A stretch of 64,000 nt of DNA from Azotobacter salinestris (GCF_009363155.1 NZ_CP045302.1:3579001-3643000), one strand, 5' to 3'. Counted from the stretch's first letter, positions 50,406-59,337 are shown. A program made the numbers and translations. The notes: generated from the sequence alone by a model not told the origin.

Positions 50406-51511
50406 TGGATGTGTCGGACCTCAGGATCGCCGGCGTGCGCGCCTCGGCCTATCGCATCCCCGCCGAGCGGCCCGAAGCCGACGGCACCTTCCGCTGGGAG
50501 GCGACGACCCTGGTGCTGGTGGAGGTCGAGGCCGGCGGCCGGACCGGTCTGGGCTATACCTATGCCGATGCCTCGCTGCTGCGGCTGATCGACGACAGCC
50601 TGGGCGAACTGGTCGTGGGCGCCGATCCGATGGCACCCGCCCGGGTCAGCGGGCAGCTCTGGGCGCGGGTGCGCAACCTGGGCCGCGCGGGCCTCGCCGC
50701 CTGCGCCATCTCGGCCCTCGACACGGCGCTCTGGGACCTCAAGGCCAGGTTGCTCGACCTGCCCCTGGCGACCCTGCTCGGGCGCTGCCGCGACAACGTG
50801 AGGGTATACGGCAGCGGGGGCTTTCTCTCCTACTCGGATCGCCAGCTGCGCGAGCAGCTCGGCCGCTGGGCGGCGGAGGACGGCTGCCGCTGGGTGAAGA
50901 TGAAGATCGGCGGCGAGGCCGGCCGCGAGCTGGCGCGGATCAGGACGGCGCGCGAGGCGATCGGCGGGGCCGGGCTGCTGGTCGACGCCAACGGCGCCTA
51001 CGGCAGCCGCCAGGCCATCGCCCTGGCCCGGCGCATGGCGGAGCTGGGCGTCGGCTGGTTCGAGGAGCCGGTCAACTCGGACGACCTCGACGGCCTGTGC
51101 CGGGTGCGCAGGGCCATGGATGCCGCCGGCCCGGATCTGGAGATCGTCGCCGGCGAGTACGCCTATACCCCCGACGACTTCCGCCGCCTGCTGGAGCGGC
51201 GGGCCGTGGACGTGCTGCAGGCCGACCTCACCCGGTGCGGCGGGATCAGCGGCTTCCTGCGCGCGGCGGCACTCTGCGAGGCCTTCCATGTCGATCTGTC
51301 GGCGCACTGCGCGCCGGCCCTGCACCTGGCGGTGGCCTGCGCGGTGCCGCGGCTGCGGCATGTCGAATGGTTCCACGACCACGTGCGCATCGAGGCGATG
51401 CTCTTCGACGGCGCGCCGCAACTGCGCCAGGGGCGGATCGCCCCCGACCTGACGGCGCCCGGCCACGGCCTGCGCCTGCGCCGGGCGGACGCCCAGGTCT
51501 ACGCGGTCTGA
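50405..51511 (+). CDS. Enolase-superfamily enzyme (mandelate racemase group)
   Basis: A 368-residue enzyme with an N-terminal capping domain and a C-terminal barrel. KMK-type base K165-x-K167, metal ligands D194, E220 and E251, D274 in QADLTRCGG, and H301 in SAHCAPALHL: the set used by sugar-acid dehydratases and muconate/mandelate-type enzymes. A dehydratase acting on an aldonate-like acid is the most likely role but the substrate cannot be assigned. Starts in the stop of the TPP gene; the next gene follows ten bases later. Confidence 0.85.
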   Translation: MDVSDLRIAGVRASAYRIPAERPEADGTFRWEATTLVLVEVEAGGRTGLGYTYADASLLRLIDDSLGELVVGADPMAPARVSGQLWARVRNLGRAGLAACAISALDTALWDLKARLLDLPLATLLGRCRDNVRVYGSGGFLSYSDRQLREQLGRWAAEDGCRWVKMKIGGEAGRELARIRTAREAIGGAGLLVDANGAYGSRQAIALARRMAELGVGWFEEPVNSDDLDGLCRVRRAMDAAGPDLEIVAGEYAYTPDDFRRLLERRAVDVLQADLTRCGGISGFLRAAALCEAFHVDLSAHCAPALHLAVACAVPRLRHVEWFHDHVRIEAMLFDGAPQLRQGRIAPDLTAPGHGLRLRRADAQVYAV

Positions 51512-51521
51512 GGCGGCGCCC

Positions 51522-52316
51522 ATGGTGTCCCGAACCCGACTGCAGTGGCTGGCGCTGGGTGCGGGCGGCGCGCTCGCCTGTGTCGCGCTCTGCTGGCAGC
51601 GCTGCGAGGCGCGGCGGCAGGCTGCGGCCCGGCCCGGCGGCGAGTCCCTGCAGGAGCCCCTGCGCCAGCTCGACCGGGGAGCGGGCGTGCTGGCTCTGGC
51701 CGTGGCGGCCGACAGCCCCCTGGAACATTGCCGCGGCGACTTCCGGAACCGCGCCATGTACGCCCCGCTGCTCAGCTCCGGCCTGTCGCTGCTGGCCGGC
51801 AGTCGGCGCCTGCGTGAAGCCCTGCCGCGGGCGCACCGCCTGCGCGACGCCATCGCGCTGGGCTCGGTGCTGACCGGCCTGGCCGGGACCGGCTTTCACC
51901 TCTGGAACGTCGCCAGGCGTCCGGGCGGCATCGGCTGGAGCAACCTGTTCTATGCCGCCCCGCTCGGCGCGCCGGCGGCGCTGGTGCTATCCGGTCTGCT
52001 GGGGACGTCGGCCGAGGCCGGGCTGCTGCACTTTCGCGGCGCCTTCCAGAACCCGGCCATGCTCCTGCCGGTCAGCGCCCCGCCGGTCGCCGCAGGACTC
52101 CTGGCCGGCAGCGCCCTGGCCGGGACCGGCTTTCATGCCCTCGGCGTCGCGCGCAATTGCGGCGGCTGGCGCAACTGGCGGCAGAACCTGCATGCCGGTC
52201 CGCCATTGCCGGCACCGGCCGGCTTCACCGGCCTGGCGCTGGCCGGTCTGGCCGCAGAGCTGCTGCTGGACCGGGAGCGGCGGGCCCTGGCGCACCAGGA
52301 GGAGAGGCAGGCATGA
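51522..52316 (+). CDS. Unrecognised membrane protein with internal duplication
   Basis: A 264-residue protein with about six hydrophobic segments. I do not recognise a family. It has two related halves: LEHCRGDFRNRAMYAPLL (67-84) pairs with LLHFRGAFQNPAMLLPVS (168-185), and LAGTGFHLWNVARRPGGIGW (120-139) pairs with LAGTGFHALGVARNCGGWRN (199-218). H69/H170 and H126/H205 are therefore repeated at equivalent places next to membrane segments. The gene is the third of the operon and overlaps the next by four bases. A role as membrane anchor or electron acceptor for the flavoprotein complex is inference only. Confidence 0.7.
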   Translation: MVSRTRLQWLALGAGGALACVALCWQRCEARRQAAARPGGESLQEPLRQLDRGAGVLALAVAADSPLEHCRGDFRNRAMYAPLLSSGLSLLAGSRRLREALPRAHRLRDAIALGSVLTGLAGTGFHLWNVARRPGGIGWSNLFYAAPLGAPAALVLSGLLGTSAEAGLLHFRGAFQNPAMLLPVSAPPVAAGLLAGSALAGTGFHALGVARNCGGWRNWRQNLHAGPPLPAPAGFTGLALAGLAAELLLDRERRALAHQEERQA

Positions 52317-52954
52317 GCACGCGCTATCCCGGTTACGACGTCCTGGCCAAGCGTCACAGCCTGTCCTGGAACGAGCCGACGCGCCGAGCCGTGGATGCCC
52401 GGCTGGCGCTGCCGCGCGAGCCGAGGTTCTTCGCGTCGCACGAGTGGCGCATCCTCGAAGCGGCCTGCGCACGCATCCTGCCGCAGCCGGCCGGGCGTCC
52501 GCCGGTGCCCCTGGCGGCCATGGTCGACGCCAGGCTCTTCGAGCGGCGCGGCGATGGCTATCGGGACAGCCGCCTGCCCCCGCTGCAGCAGGCCTGGCGC
52601 CGGGGCCTGGCGGCGCTGGAGGCCGAGGCGAAGGCCCGTCATGGCCAGGCCTTCGCCGAGCTGGCGGGGGGCGTGCAGGATGCGCTGCTGCGCGCCATGC
52701 AGGACGGCGAATTCGACCACCCGGCCTGGGGCGGCATGCCGGCGGCGCTGTTCTTCTACCACCGCCTGCTGCATGACATCACCTCGGCCTACTACAGCCA
52801 TCCGACGGCCTGGAGCGAGATCGGCTTCGGCGGTCCGGCCAGTCCCCGGGGCTATGTGCGGCTGGGCGCCAATGTGCGCGACCCCTGGGAGCCGGCCGAG
52901 CTCAGGACGGGCCAGGAGGGCAAGGCCCTGGAGCTGAACCGGCATGTCAGGTGA
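52313..52954 (+). CDS. Gluconate 2-dehydrogenase subunit-3-like protein
   Basis: A 213-residue protein resembling the small subunit of membrane gluconate dehydrogenases (PF13618): FASHEWRILEAACARILPQP at 40-59, and HPAWGGMPAALFFYHRLLHD (about 142-161) near the end. Characterised subunits carry a Tat signal that exports the flavoprotein; none is seen here, so this complex is probably cytoplasmic. Overlaps the upstream gene by four bases and the GMC gene by 11. Confidence 0.8.
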   Translation: MSTRYPGYDVLAKRHSLSWNEPTRRAVDARLALPREPRFFASHEWRILEAACARILPQPAGRPPVPLAAMVDARLFERRGDGYRDSRLPPLQQAWRRGLAALEAEAKARHGQAFAELAGGVQDALLRAMQDGEFDHPAWGGMPAALFFYHRLLHDITSAYYSHPTAWSEIGFGGPASPRGYVRLGANVRDPWEPAELRTGQEGKALELNRHVR

Positions 52955-54600
52955 TCCCTTCCTCGAAGCCCTGGAAATCCCGCGCGGGCGAGGCGGCCGG
53001 GCGCTGGACGTGTTCCGGCGCGGCGGCTGGGTGCCGATGCGCGAGTACCCGGAACAGGAGCCGGTGGATTTCGCCATCGTCGGCACTGGCGCCGGCGGCG
53101 GCACTCTGGCCTGCCGGCTGGCCGAGGCGGGCTTTTCCGTGGTCGCCTTCGACGCCGGCGCCTGGTGGCGGCCGCTCGAGGAGTTCGCCTCCGACGAGGC
53201 GCACCAGGAAAAGCTGTTCTGGACCGACGAGCGCCTGTGCGACGGCGACGATCCGCTCAAGCTCGGCACCAACAACAGCGGCCGGGCGGTCGGTGGCAGC
53301 ACCGTGCATTTCGCCATGGTCTCGCTGCGCTTCCGGCCCGAGTGGTTCAAGTCGCGCAGCCTGCTCGGCTACGGACTCGACTGGCCGCTCGACTGGCGGG
53401 AGATGTGGCGCTACTACGCCGAAGTCGAGCAGGCGCTGAAGATCGCCGGCCCGCTGCGTTATCCCTGGGGGCCGAAACGGCCGCGCTATCCCTACCGCCA
53501 GCACGAGGTGAACGCCCCCGGCCTGGCCCTGGCGCGCGCCTGCGAGGCCCTGGGGGTGGCCTGGGCGCCGACGCCGCTGGCCACGCTCTCCGCGCCCCGC
53601 GAGGATGCCCCGCCCTGCGTCTACCGCGACTTCTGCGTCGCCGGCTGTTCGACCAACGCCAAGCAGAGCATGCTGACCACCTGGATACCCTGGGCGCTCA
53701 GGGCCGGCGCGGAAATCCGCGACCTGGCCATGGTCGGGCGCATCGAGACCGGTGCCGACGGCCTGGTCAGCGGCCTGCACTACCACCGCGAAGGGGCGTG
53801 GCGGTTCCAGCGCGCGCCACGTGGTGGTTGCCGGCTACGCCATCGAGACGCCGCGGCTGCTGCTCAACTCGGCCTGCGCGCGCCATCCGCACGGGCTGGG
53901 CAACAGCTCCGGGCTGCTCGGCAGGAACCTCATGGTGCATACCAATCAGGCGATATGGGGACGGCTGGCGGAGGAGGTGCGCTGGTACAAGGGGCCGCCG
54001 TCGATGGCCCTGTGCGAGCACTGGAACTACGAGGACCGGGGCAAGGACTTCTTCGGCGGCTACGCCTTCATGAGCCAGGGCCCGTTGCCCGCCGCTTGGG
54101 TCGCCAGCCAGACCGGCAACCGCGGCCTGTGGGGCCAGGCCCTGGTGGACGCCATGCAGCACTACAACCACCAGGTCGGCCTGAAGATCGTCGGCGAAAC
54201 CCTGCCGCAGGCGCGCAACCGGGTGAGTCTGGCCGACGAGCGCGACCTTTTCGGCCTGCCCGTCGCCCGTGTCACCTGGTCGCTGTGCGACAACGACCGG
54301 CGTCTGGTGGCGCACGCCCTGGCGTTCATGCGCCGCGGTCTGGACGCCATCGATGCCTGCGACATCTGGGCCGGGTCCAACAACACCGCGCATCTCGCCG
54401 GCACCGCGCGGATGGGCTTCGATCCGGCCGACAGCGTGGTCGACGCCGACTGTCGCAGCTGGGACATCGGCAACCTGTGGATTTGCGACGGCTCGGTGTT
54501 TCCCACCGTGGGAGGCGTCAACCCCTCGCTGACCATCCAGGCCGTCGCCTGCCGGACGGCCGACCGGATACGCGAGCTGGCCCGGCGCGGCGAGCTGTAA
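52944..54600 (+). pseudogene. GMC-family FAD oxidoreductase, frameshifted
   Basis: Restored, a 551-residue flavoprotein partner of the subunit-3 protein. FAD loop VGTGAGGGTLACRLAEAGF is near 47-65; DFCVAGCSTNAKQSML near 228-243 is the usual Cys-rich segment; the C-terminal half has NNTAHLAGTARMGFDPADS and GVNPSLTIQA, which hold the His and Asn of the active site. The reading frame breaks at about 53809-53820, in CAGCGCGCGCCAC: the first frame gives FQRAPRGG, while the next frame continues the family (RHVVVAGYAIETPRLLL). Adding one CG to the repeat would give QRARHVVVAG. It could be a true mutation or a sequencing error. Confidence 0.85.
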
Positions 54601-54609
54601 CCCCGGCTG

Positions 54610-54629
54610 CGCCGCCCGGGCCGGGCGCT
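54610..54629. terminator. GC dyad between convergent GMC and trehalase genes
   Basis: CGCCCG (54613-54618) and CGGGCG (54622-54627) with a three-base spacer lie in the 29 bp between the two stop codons. It may help stop transcription from both sides; there is no T-run. Confidence 0.3.
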
Positions 54630-56270
54630 CTACTGGCCGGCCAGCGCCTCCTGACGGGGATAGAGGCCCAGCAGCTTCAGGGTGACGCCGTTGGTCCAGC
54701 CGAAGCCGTCCTGCAGCCGGTACTCGCCGCCGCCCCCGCCGAGGTGCTCGCCTTCCACGCTGTATTTCTCCACCAGCTTGTGCTCCCGGTCGAACAGCGC
54801 CTGCACCTGGGCGAGGAAGTTCCGGCCGACGGTCTCGGCCAGCCGCCCCTGGCCATAGCGGCGCAGACCGGACACGGCGATCCACTGCAGGGGCGCCCAG
54901 CCGTTGGGGGAGTCCCACTGCTGGCCGTTGTCGACCTGTGTGGTGTTCAGTCCACCCGGCTTGACCAGGGTCGCTTCCACCGTCCCGGCAGTGCGCTCGG
55001 CCCGCTCGGCGGAGGGCAGGCCGACGAACAGCGGATAGAGGGTGGCGGCGGTGATCTGCTTGCTGAGCCGGTTCTGCTTCCAGTCGAAGTCGGCGTAGTA
55101 GCCGGCATCGTTCCACAGGTGCTGCTCGATCGCCTGCCGGCGCCGCTCGGCCCGCGCGTCGTAGGCCTCCGTGCAGCTCACCATGGCGCTCTTCTGGCAG
55201 GCCAGGGCGATGGTGTTCTCCAGGTGGTACAGCAGGCTGTTGAGGTCGATCGGCACGATGGCGGTGGTGCGGATGGTGGTCATGCTCTTGCGGTCCTCCA
55301 GCCAGCGGGAACTGTAGTCCCAGCCGCTGGCGGCACCGGCGCGCAGGTCCCGGTAGACCTCGCTGGCCGGCCGCCCCCGGGCCTGCTCGGCGGTTTCGAC
55401 GTCCTGCATGTAGGATTCCTGGCGCGGCGTGTCGCGGTCGTCCCAGTAGCGGTTGAACAGGCTGCCGTCGGCCAGGCGCACGACATGGCGCGATGCCTCG
55501 CCGGGCTTGAGGCTCTGCGAGCCCTCCATCCAGTAGGTGTATTCCTTCTGCAGCTGCGGCAGGTAGCGGCGATAGGCCTCGTCGCCTTCCACCTGCGCCA
55601 TGAGCTCGACCATGAAGGAGAAGAAGGGCGGCTGCGAACGGCTCAGGTAGTAGGAGCGGGTGCCGTTGGGGATATGGCCGTAGGTGTCGATCAGGTAGGC
55701 GAAGTTGTCGACCATCTGCCGCGCCAACTGCTCCTCGCCGCTCTCCACCAGGCCCAGCATGGTGAAGTAGGAGTCCCAGTAGTACAGCTCGCGGAAGCGC
55801 CCGCCCGGCACCACGTAGGGGTGGGGCAGCGGCAGCTTGCTGCCGTGCGCGGGGACTTCGGCGCTCCGGCGGGTGAGCGCCGGCCAGAGCCGCTCGATGT
55901 GCTCGCGCAGGCTCACGCCCGGGCTGGTCGGCTGGGTTTCCGCTGCCGGCGCGGGTGCGAAGTTGTCCGCCACGAACTGGCGGAGGTCGAAGTCCGCCCG
56001 ATGGCGCCGGGCCAGGTAGTCGGTGCGGATGGCGGCAGGGTCGCGCCGCGGCACGGCGTCCACGAAGTGCTTCTGGTCGTCGAACAGCCACTGTCGCTGG
56101 ACGTCCTGGAAGAGTTCCGGGTAGGCCTCGTCCGGGGTGAGGGCTCGCCGAGTGCTGGCGTCCTGGTAGGTCCAGCCGTCCGCTAAGGCGCTGGTGCCGG
56201 CACTGGCGAGCAGGAGCGAAAGCGACAGGGCGAGCAGGGGGCCCGGCTGGGGGCGGGGAAGGACTTTCAT
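54630..56270 (-). CDS. treA: Periplasmic trehalase
   Basis: A 546-residue GH37 enzyme splitting trehalose into two glucose molecules. Signal peptide cut near SALA-DGWT. Both family signatures are present: PGGRFRELYYWDSYFTML near 165-182 and QWDSPNGWAPLQW near 450-462. The catalytic acid is in GWDYSSRWLED and the base in the GGGGGEYRLQDGFGWTNG block. Two LacI-type operators lie upstream (56398-56411 and 56520-56535), so it is probably induced by a sugar through a repressor encoded elsewhere. Convergent with the GMC gene. Confidence 0.96.
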   Translation of the reverse strand: MKVLPRPQPGPLLALSLSLLLASAGTSALADGWTYQDASTRRALTPDEAYPELFQDVQRQWLFDDQKHFVDAVPRRDPAAIRTDYLARRHRADFDLRQFVADNFAPAPAAETQPTSPGVSLREHIERLWPALTRRSAEVPAHGSKLPLPHPYVVPGGRFRELYYWDSYFTMLGLVESGEEQLARQMVDNFAYLIDTYGHIPNGTRSYYLSRSQPPFFSFMVELMAQVEGDEAYRRYLPQLQKEYTYWMEGSQSLKPGEASRHVVRLADGSLFNRYWDDRDTPRQESYMQDVETAEQARGRPASEVYRDLRAGAASGWDYSSRWLEDRKSMTTIRTTAIVPIDLNSLLYHLENTIALACQKSAMVSCTEAYDARAERRRQAIEQHLWNDAGYYADFDWKQNRLSKQITAATLYPLFVGLPSAERAERTAGTVEATLVKPGGLNTTQVDNGQQWDSPNGWAPLQWIAVSGLRRYGQGRLAETVGRNFLAQVQALFDREHKLVEKYSVEGEHLGGGGGEYRLQDGFGWTNGVTLKLLGLYPRQEALAGQ

Positions 56271-56397
56271 AGGCTATCCGTGGGTCTCGTTGTTGTTGTG
56301 AAGAATCCGGATGCAGCGCTTTTCGCGGAGAGCGGCCGACAGGCCGCCGCGAGGATCGGCCTGGCAGGGCCTGGGTGGCATGGAGGTCCGATCTTTG

Positions 56398-56411
56398 GGT
56401 AGCGCTATCTT
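56398..56411. promoter_or_regulatory. LacI-type operator, proximal to treA
   Basis: GGTAGCGCTATCTT with the perfect core TAGCGCTA (56400-56407). It is the inverted match of the second site. A central AGCGCT is typical of LacI/GalR-family sugar repressors. It lies about 130 bp upstream of the trehalase ATG. Confidence 0.65.
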
Positions 56412-56519
56412 TGGGCGGCGGACGCGGCCCAAGGCAGGAAGCGTCAGCGCCATCTTGTTGTTCTTGCGAGGTGCCGCAGAGGGCGCCCGAAGCGGGCAGC
56501 TGGAAAGGCCGCTTCGCCT

Positions 56520-56535
56520 AAGATAGCGCTACCTT
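56520..56535. promoter_or_regulatory. LacI-type operator, distal to treA
   Basis: AAGATAGCGCTACCTT, a 16-bp near-perfect dyad (14 of 16 positions) with core TAGCGCTA (56524-56531). Centre-to-centre distance to the proximal site is 124 bp, close to 12 helical turns, which would permit looping by one tetrameric repressor. Confidence 0.65.
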
Positions 56536-56733
56536 AACGGGCGGGTCTTGCTTTGACAAGGCGGTGCTGGGCAGGGGGGAAGGTGTCGGGGAGAGGGGAC
56601 CGCGTTCGCCTGGCAACCGGGCGGGCGGGAGTCTGTCCACGCAAGGCGCGGCCAAGGGGGCATGGGCCCTGCGTCTGCGGAGCCGGTCTGCCAGGGGAGG
56701 AGGGCAGACCGGGCCGGCGCCCGGACGCCGGCG

Positions 56734-58047
56734 TCAGTGGCGGCGCAGGGCCTCGAGCAGCTCGCTGGTCGGATAGCCGTCGGCCGGCCAGCCGAGACGC
56801 TGCTGGAAGCCGCGCACCGCCTTGCGGGTATTGGCGCCGATGATGCCGTCGGCGCTGCCGGGATCGAAGCCGTTGCTGGCCAGCAGGTTCTGCAGCTCGA
56901 TGCGTTCGCTGCGGCTCAGCGGCGTATCGCCGAGCGGCCAGGCGGCGACGATCTGCCCGCGGTTCTGGAAGCGCTCGCCGAGCAGGCCGATGGCCAGCGC
57001 GTAGGAGGTGGAGTTGTTGTACTTGAGCACGCTGCGGAAGTTGTCCAGCACCAGGAAGGCCGGACCGCGGTGTCCGGCGGGCAGCAGCAGGCTGGCCTGT
57101 TCGCCGTCCGCAACGCGGGTGACGGGCAGGGTCAGGCCCAGTTGGCGCCACTCGCCCAGCGACTTGCGGTCGGCCATGTCGGCCTGGGCGTAGTCGAAGC
57201 CCTGCGGCAACCGCACCTCGAAGCCCCAGGGCTGGCCCCGGCGCCAGCCGGACGCCTGCAGGTAGTGGGCGGTGGAGGCCAGGGCATCGGCAGTCGAGTC
57301 CCAGATGTCGCGGCGCCCGTCGCCGTCGAAGTCCACCGCGTGGCTGAGGTAGGTGGTCGGGATGAACTGGGTCTGGCCCATGGCGCCGGCCCAGGAGCCG
57401 ATCATCCGCTCCGGGCGCACGTCGCCGTTCTGCAGGATCGACAGGGCCGCCAGCAGTTGGTCGTGGGCGAACTGCGGGCGGCGTCCCTCGAAGGCCAGGG
57501 TGGCCAGCGAGCGGATCACCGACTTGTTGCCCATGACCTGGCCGAAGTTGCTTTCCATGCCCCAGACCGCCACCAGCGCCTGGCGGTCGACGCCATAGCG
57601 CGCCTCGAGCCGCTCCAGCAGCGCGGCATGCCGCTTCAGCAGGTTCTGGCCGTTGCGCACCCGCTGCTCGGCCAGGGCGCCTTCCAGGTAGGCCCAGACC
57701 GGCCGGGTGAACTCCGGCTGGCTGCGGTCCGCGGTGACCACCGCGGGATCGGGATTGATGCCGGCGAACGCCCGGTCGAAGATCAGCGGCTGGATGCCGG
57801 CGGCCAGCGCCTCGCGGCGGAAGTTGTCGCGCCAGTCCTCGAAGCTGATGGCGGCGAGCGGTGCGGTCGGCTGGGCGGGCGGTACGGCGACCGCTGGCGG
57901 CGCCACGCTGGCGGCGCTCGGGACTGGTGCGGCGACGGCCGGGGCGGAGTCGGCGGTGGGGGTGTCGACGCAGGCAGTCAGCAGGGCCAGCGCGCTGCCG
58001 GCGATCAGCTGGCGGAGGATCTGGCCGGGGGCCGGGGTGCTGAGCAT
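56734..58047 (-). CDS. Lytic murein transglycosylase lipoprotein with peptidoglycan-binding domain
   Basis: A 437-residue MltB-family lipoprotein. Lipobox LTAC (Cys26), Ala/Pro-rich linker, catalytic domain about 67-360 with catalytic E165 in VWGMESNFGQ, GSWAGAMGQTQFIPTTY and FDGDGRRDIWDSTADAL, then a PG_binding_1 domain (about 375-437, LLASNGFDPGSADGIIGANT). Related to pseudomonad SltB3/MltF-like enzymes rather than to MltB at 42967. Start at 58047; ribosome site weak, and an extended -10 (TG-N-TATGGT) is at 58081-58089 on the minus strand. Confidence 0.9.
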   Translation of the reverse strand: MLSTPAPGQILRQLIAGSALALLTACVDTPTADSAPAVAAPVPSAASVAPPAVAVPPAQPTAPLAAISFEDWRDNFRREALAAGIQPLIFDRAFAGINPDPAVVTADRSQPEFTRPVWAYLEGALAEQRVRNGQNLLKRHAALLERLEARYGVDRQALVAVWGMESNFGQVMGNKSVIRSLATLAFEGRRPQFAHDQLLAALSILQNGDVRPERMIGSWAGAMGQTQFIPTTYLSHAVDFDGDGRRDIWDSTADALASTAHYLQASGWRRGQPWGFEVRLPQGFDYAQADMADRKSLGEWRQLGLTLPVTRVADGEQASLLLPAGHRGPAFLVLDNFRSVLKYNNSTSYALAIGLLGERFQNRGQIVAAWPLGDTPLSRSERIELQNLLASNGFDPGSADGIIGANTRKAVRGFQQRLGWPADGYPTSELLEALRRH

Positions 58048-58080
58048 CGGTACATCTCGAAAGGCTGCGATCAAGCGGCG

Positions 58081-58089
58081 ACCATAACA
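58081..58089 (-). promoter_or_regulatory. Possible extended -10 promoter of the transglycosylase gene
   Basis: Minus-strand TGTTATGGT fits TG-N-TATAAT at most positions, 34 bp before the ATG. Confidence 0.35.
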
Positions 58090-58221
58090 TGCCGGGGCGG
58101 GCTTGTCCGCCCGTGCCGTCGGAAGGGGAGCGCCCCGATTGCGCCGCGTTGCCGGCGGATTGCCTGGGACCTTGCCGCCATGTCTGGTTCGCCCCCACTC
58201 AAGCGGCCAGACCCTGCGCAC

Positions 58222-59277
58222 CTAATGGTCATGCCGGTGGTGGGCGTCCGGGAAGTGTGGGTGCGTGTGACGCAGGGGCTCGTGCCGATGCGGATGCCTG
58301 TGTCTGGTGCCAGGCGCGACGGGTTCGTCATGCATGTGCTGGTGATGTTCGTCGTGGATATGTTCGTGCTCGTGCTCGTGCTCCAGCGCCTCGTGCACGT
58401 GTTCGTGTTCATGGCGTTCGGTCAGATGCAGCCCAACGCCAAGAGCCATCAGCAGTCCGGCGCCCAGCAGCGGCAGCGTGAGCGGGTCGCCCATCGCTAC
58501 CGAGAGGATCGCGCCCAGGAACGGCGCGACGGAAAAATAGGCGCCGGTACGGGCTGTGCCGAGGTGGCGCAGGCCGACGACGAACAAGGCCAGGCTGACA
58601 CCGTAGGCAAGGAAACCAACCGTCAGCGCGCCCATCAGGTTCGGCAAGGACGGCAAGTCTGCACCCAGCACGAAGGCCAGGGCCAGGTTTACCGAGCCGG
58701 CGATCAGGCCCTTGATCGAAGCAATCCACGTGGCGTCCGACAGCGATACCTTGCGTGTCAGGTTGTTGTCGAGCCCCCAGGCGAAGCATGCACCTATTAT
58801 CGCCAGTGATGGCCACAAACCGGCGAAACTGGTTTCAGCCGACCAGCTCAGAACCACCGCGCCGGCCACGATGGCTACCATGCCCAGCGCGATGCGGCGA
58901 TCGAAATTCTCCTTGAAGGCGAACCATGCAAGCAGGGCGGTGAATACGCCCTCGGCATTGAGCAACAGCGAGGCTCCCGATGCCGGCATGCCGGTCAGCC
59001 CCAGCATCAACAACACAGGGCCCGCTACGCCGCCGGCGCCGATCGCCCCGGTGAACCAGGCTACTTCGCGGCGCGGCAGGCTGACCGCCGGGGCGTGGCT
59101 CAGGCGGCGGTACAGCGTCAGCCCCACCCCCGAGCCAAGGTAGAGCAGCCCCGCCAGCAAACAGGGACTGACGCTGTCCAGCAACAGTTTCGCCAGTGGC
59201 GTTCCAGCGCCGAACAGTGCGGCGGCGCCAAGTGCCGCCAGCACGCCAGGTTGGCGCAGCCCTTCCTTCCAGTTCAC
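58222..59277 (-). CDS. DMT-superfamily (EamA) exporter with His-rich C-terminal tail
   Basis: About 351 residues: ten membrane segments in two EamA repeats, then a 68-residue cytoplasmic-side tail holding 25 histidines with many Glu and Asp (H-E-H-E type repeats). Such tails bind Ni, Co or Zn in metal exporters. Start is a GTG at 59277 (VNWKEGLRQPGVLAAL) preceded by GGGAGA; a GTG at 59307 is also open. The gene is the last of a minus-strand group with a CzcA pump. Metal export is inferred. Confidence 0.8.
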   Translation of the reverse strand: MNWKEGLRQPGVLAALGAAALFGAGTPLAKLLLDSVSPCLLAGLLYLGSGVGLTLYRRLSHAPAVSLPRREVAWFTGAIGAGGVAGPVLLMLGLTGMPASGASLLLNAEGVFTALLAWFAFKENFDRRIALGMVAIVAGAVVLSWSAETSFAGLWPSLAIIGACFAWGLDNNLTRKVSLSDATWIASIKGLIAGSVNLALAFVLGADLPSLPNLMGALTVGFLAYGVSLALFVVGLRHLGTARTGAYFSVAPFLGAILSVAMGDPLTLPLLGAGLLMALGVGLHLTERHEHEHVHEALEHEHEHEHIHDEHHQHMHDEPVAPGTRHRHPHRHEPLRHTHPHFPDAHHRHDH

Positions 59278-59337
59278 TCCGTTCGTCTCCCTGGTGTGCA
59301 AGGCCACAGCCTGCGGTCTTGCCTTGCCATGTGCCGG

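Larger units (their letters stand above)
56271..56733. other. 463-bp region upstream of the trehalase
   Basis: No gene seen. It contains the trehalase leader, two copies of a LacI-type palindrome with centres 124 bp apart, and past them a G-rich stretch reaching the 3' end of the transglycosylase gene. Short open frames here have no support. Confidence 0.7.

Noticed and set aside
52944-56186. A single 1080-residue open frame
   Set aside because: Only its first ~290 codons match a GMC oxidoreductase; beyond 53811 it is out of frame and then antisense to treA. It is a by-product of the frameshift.
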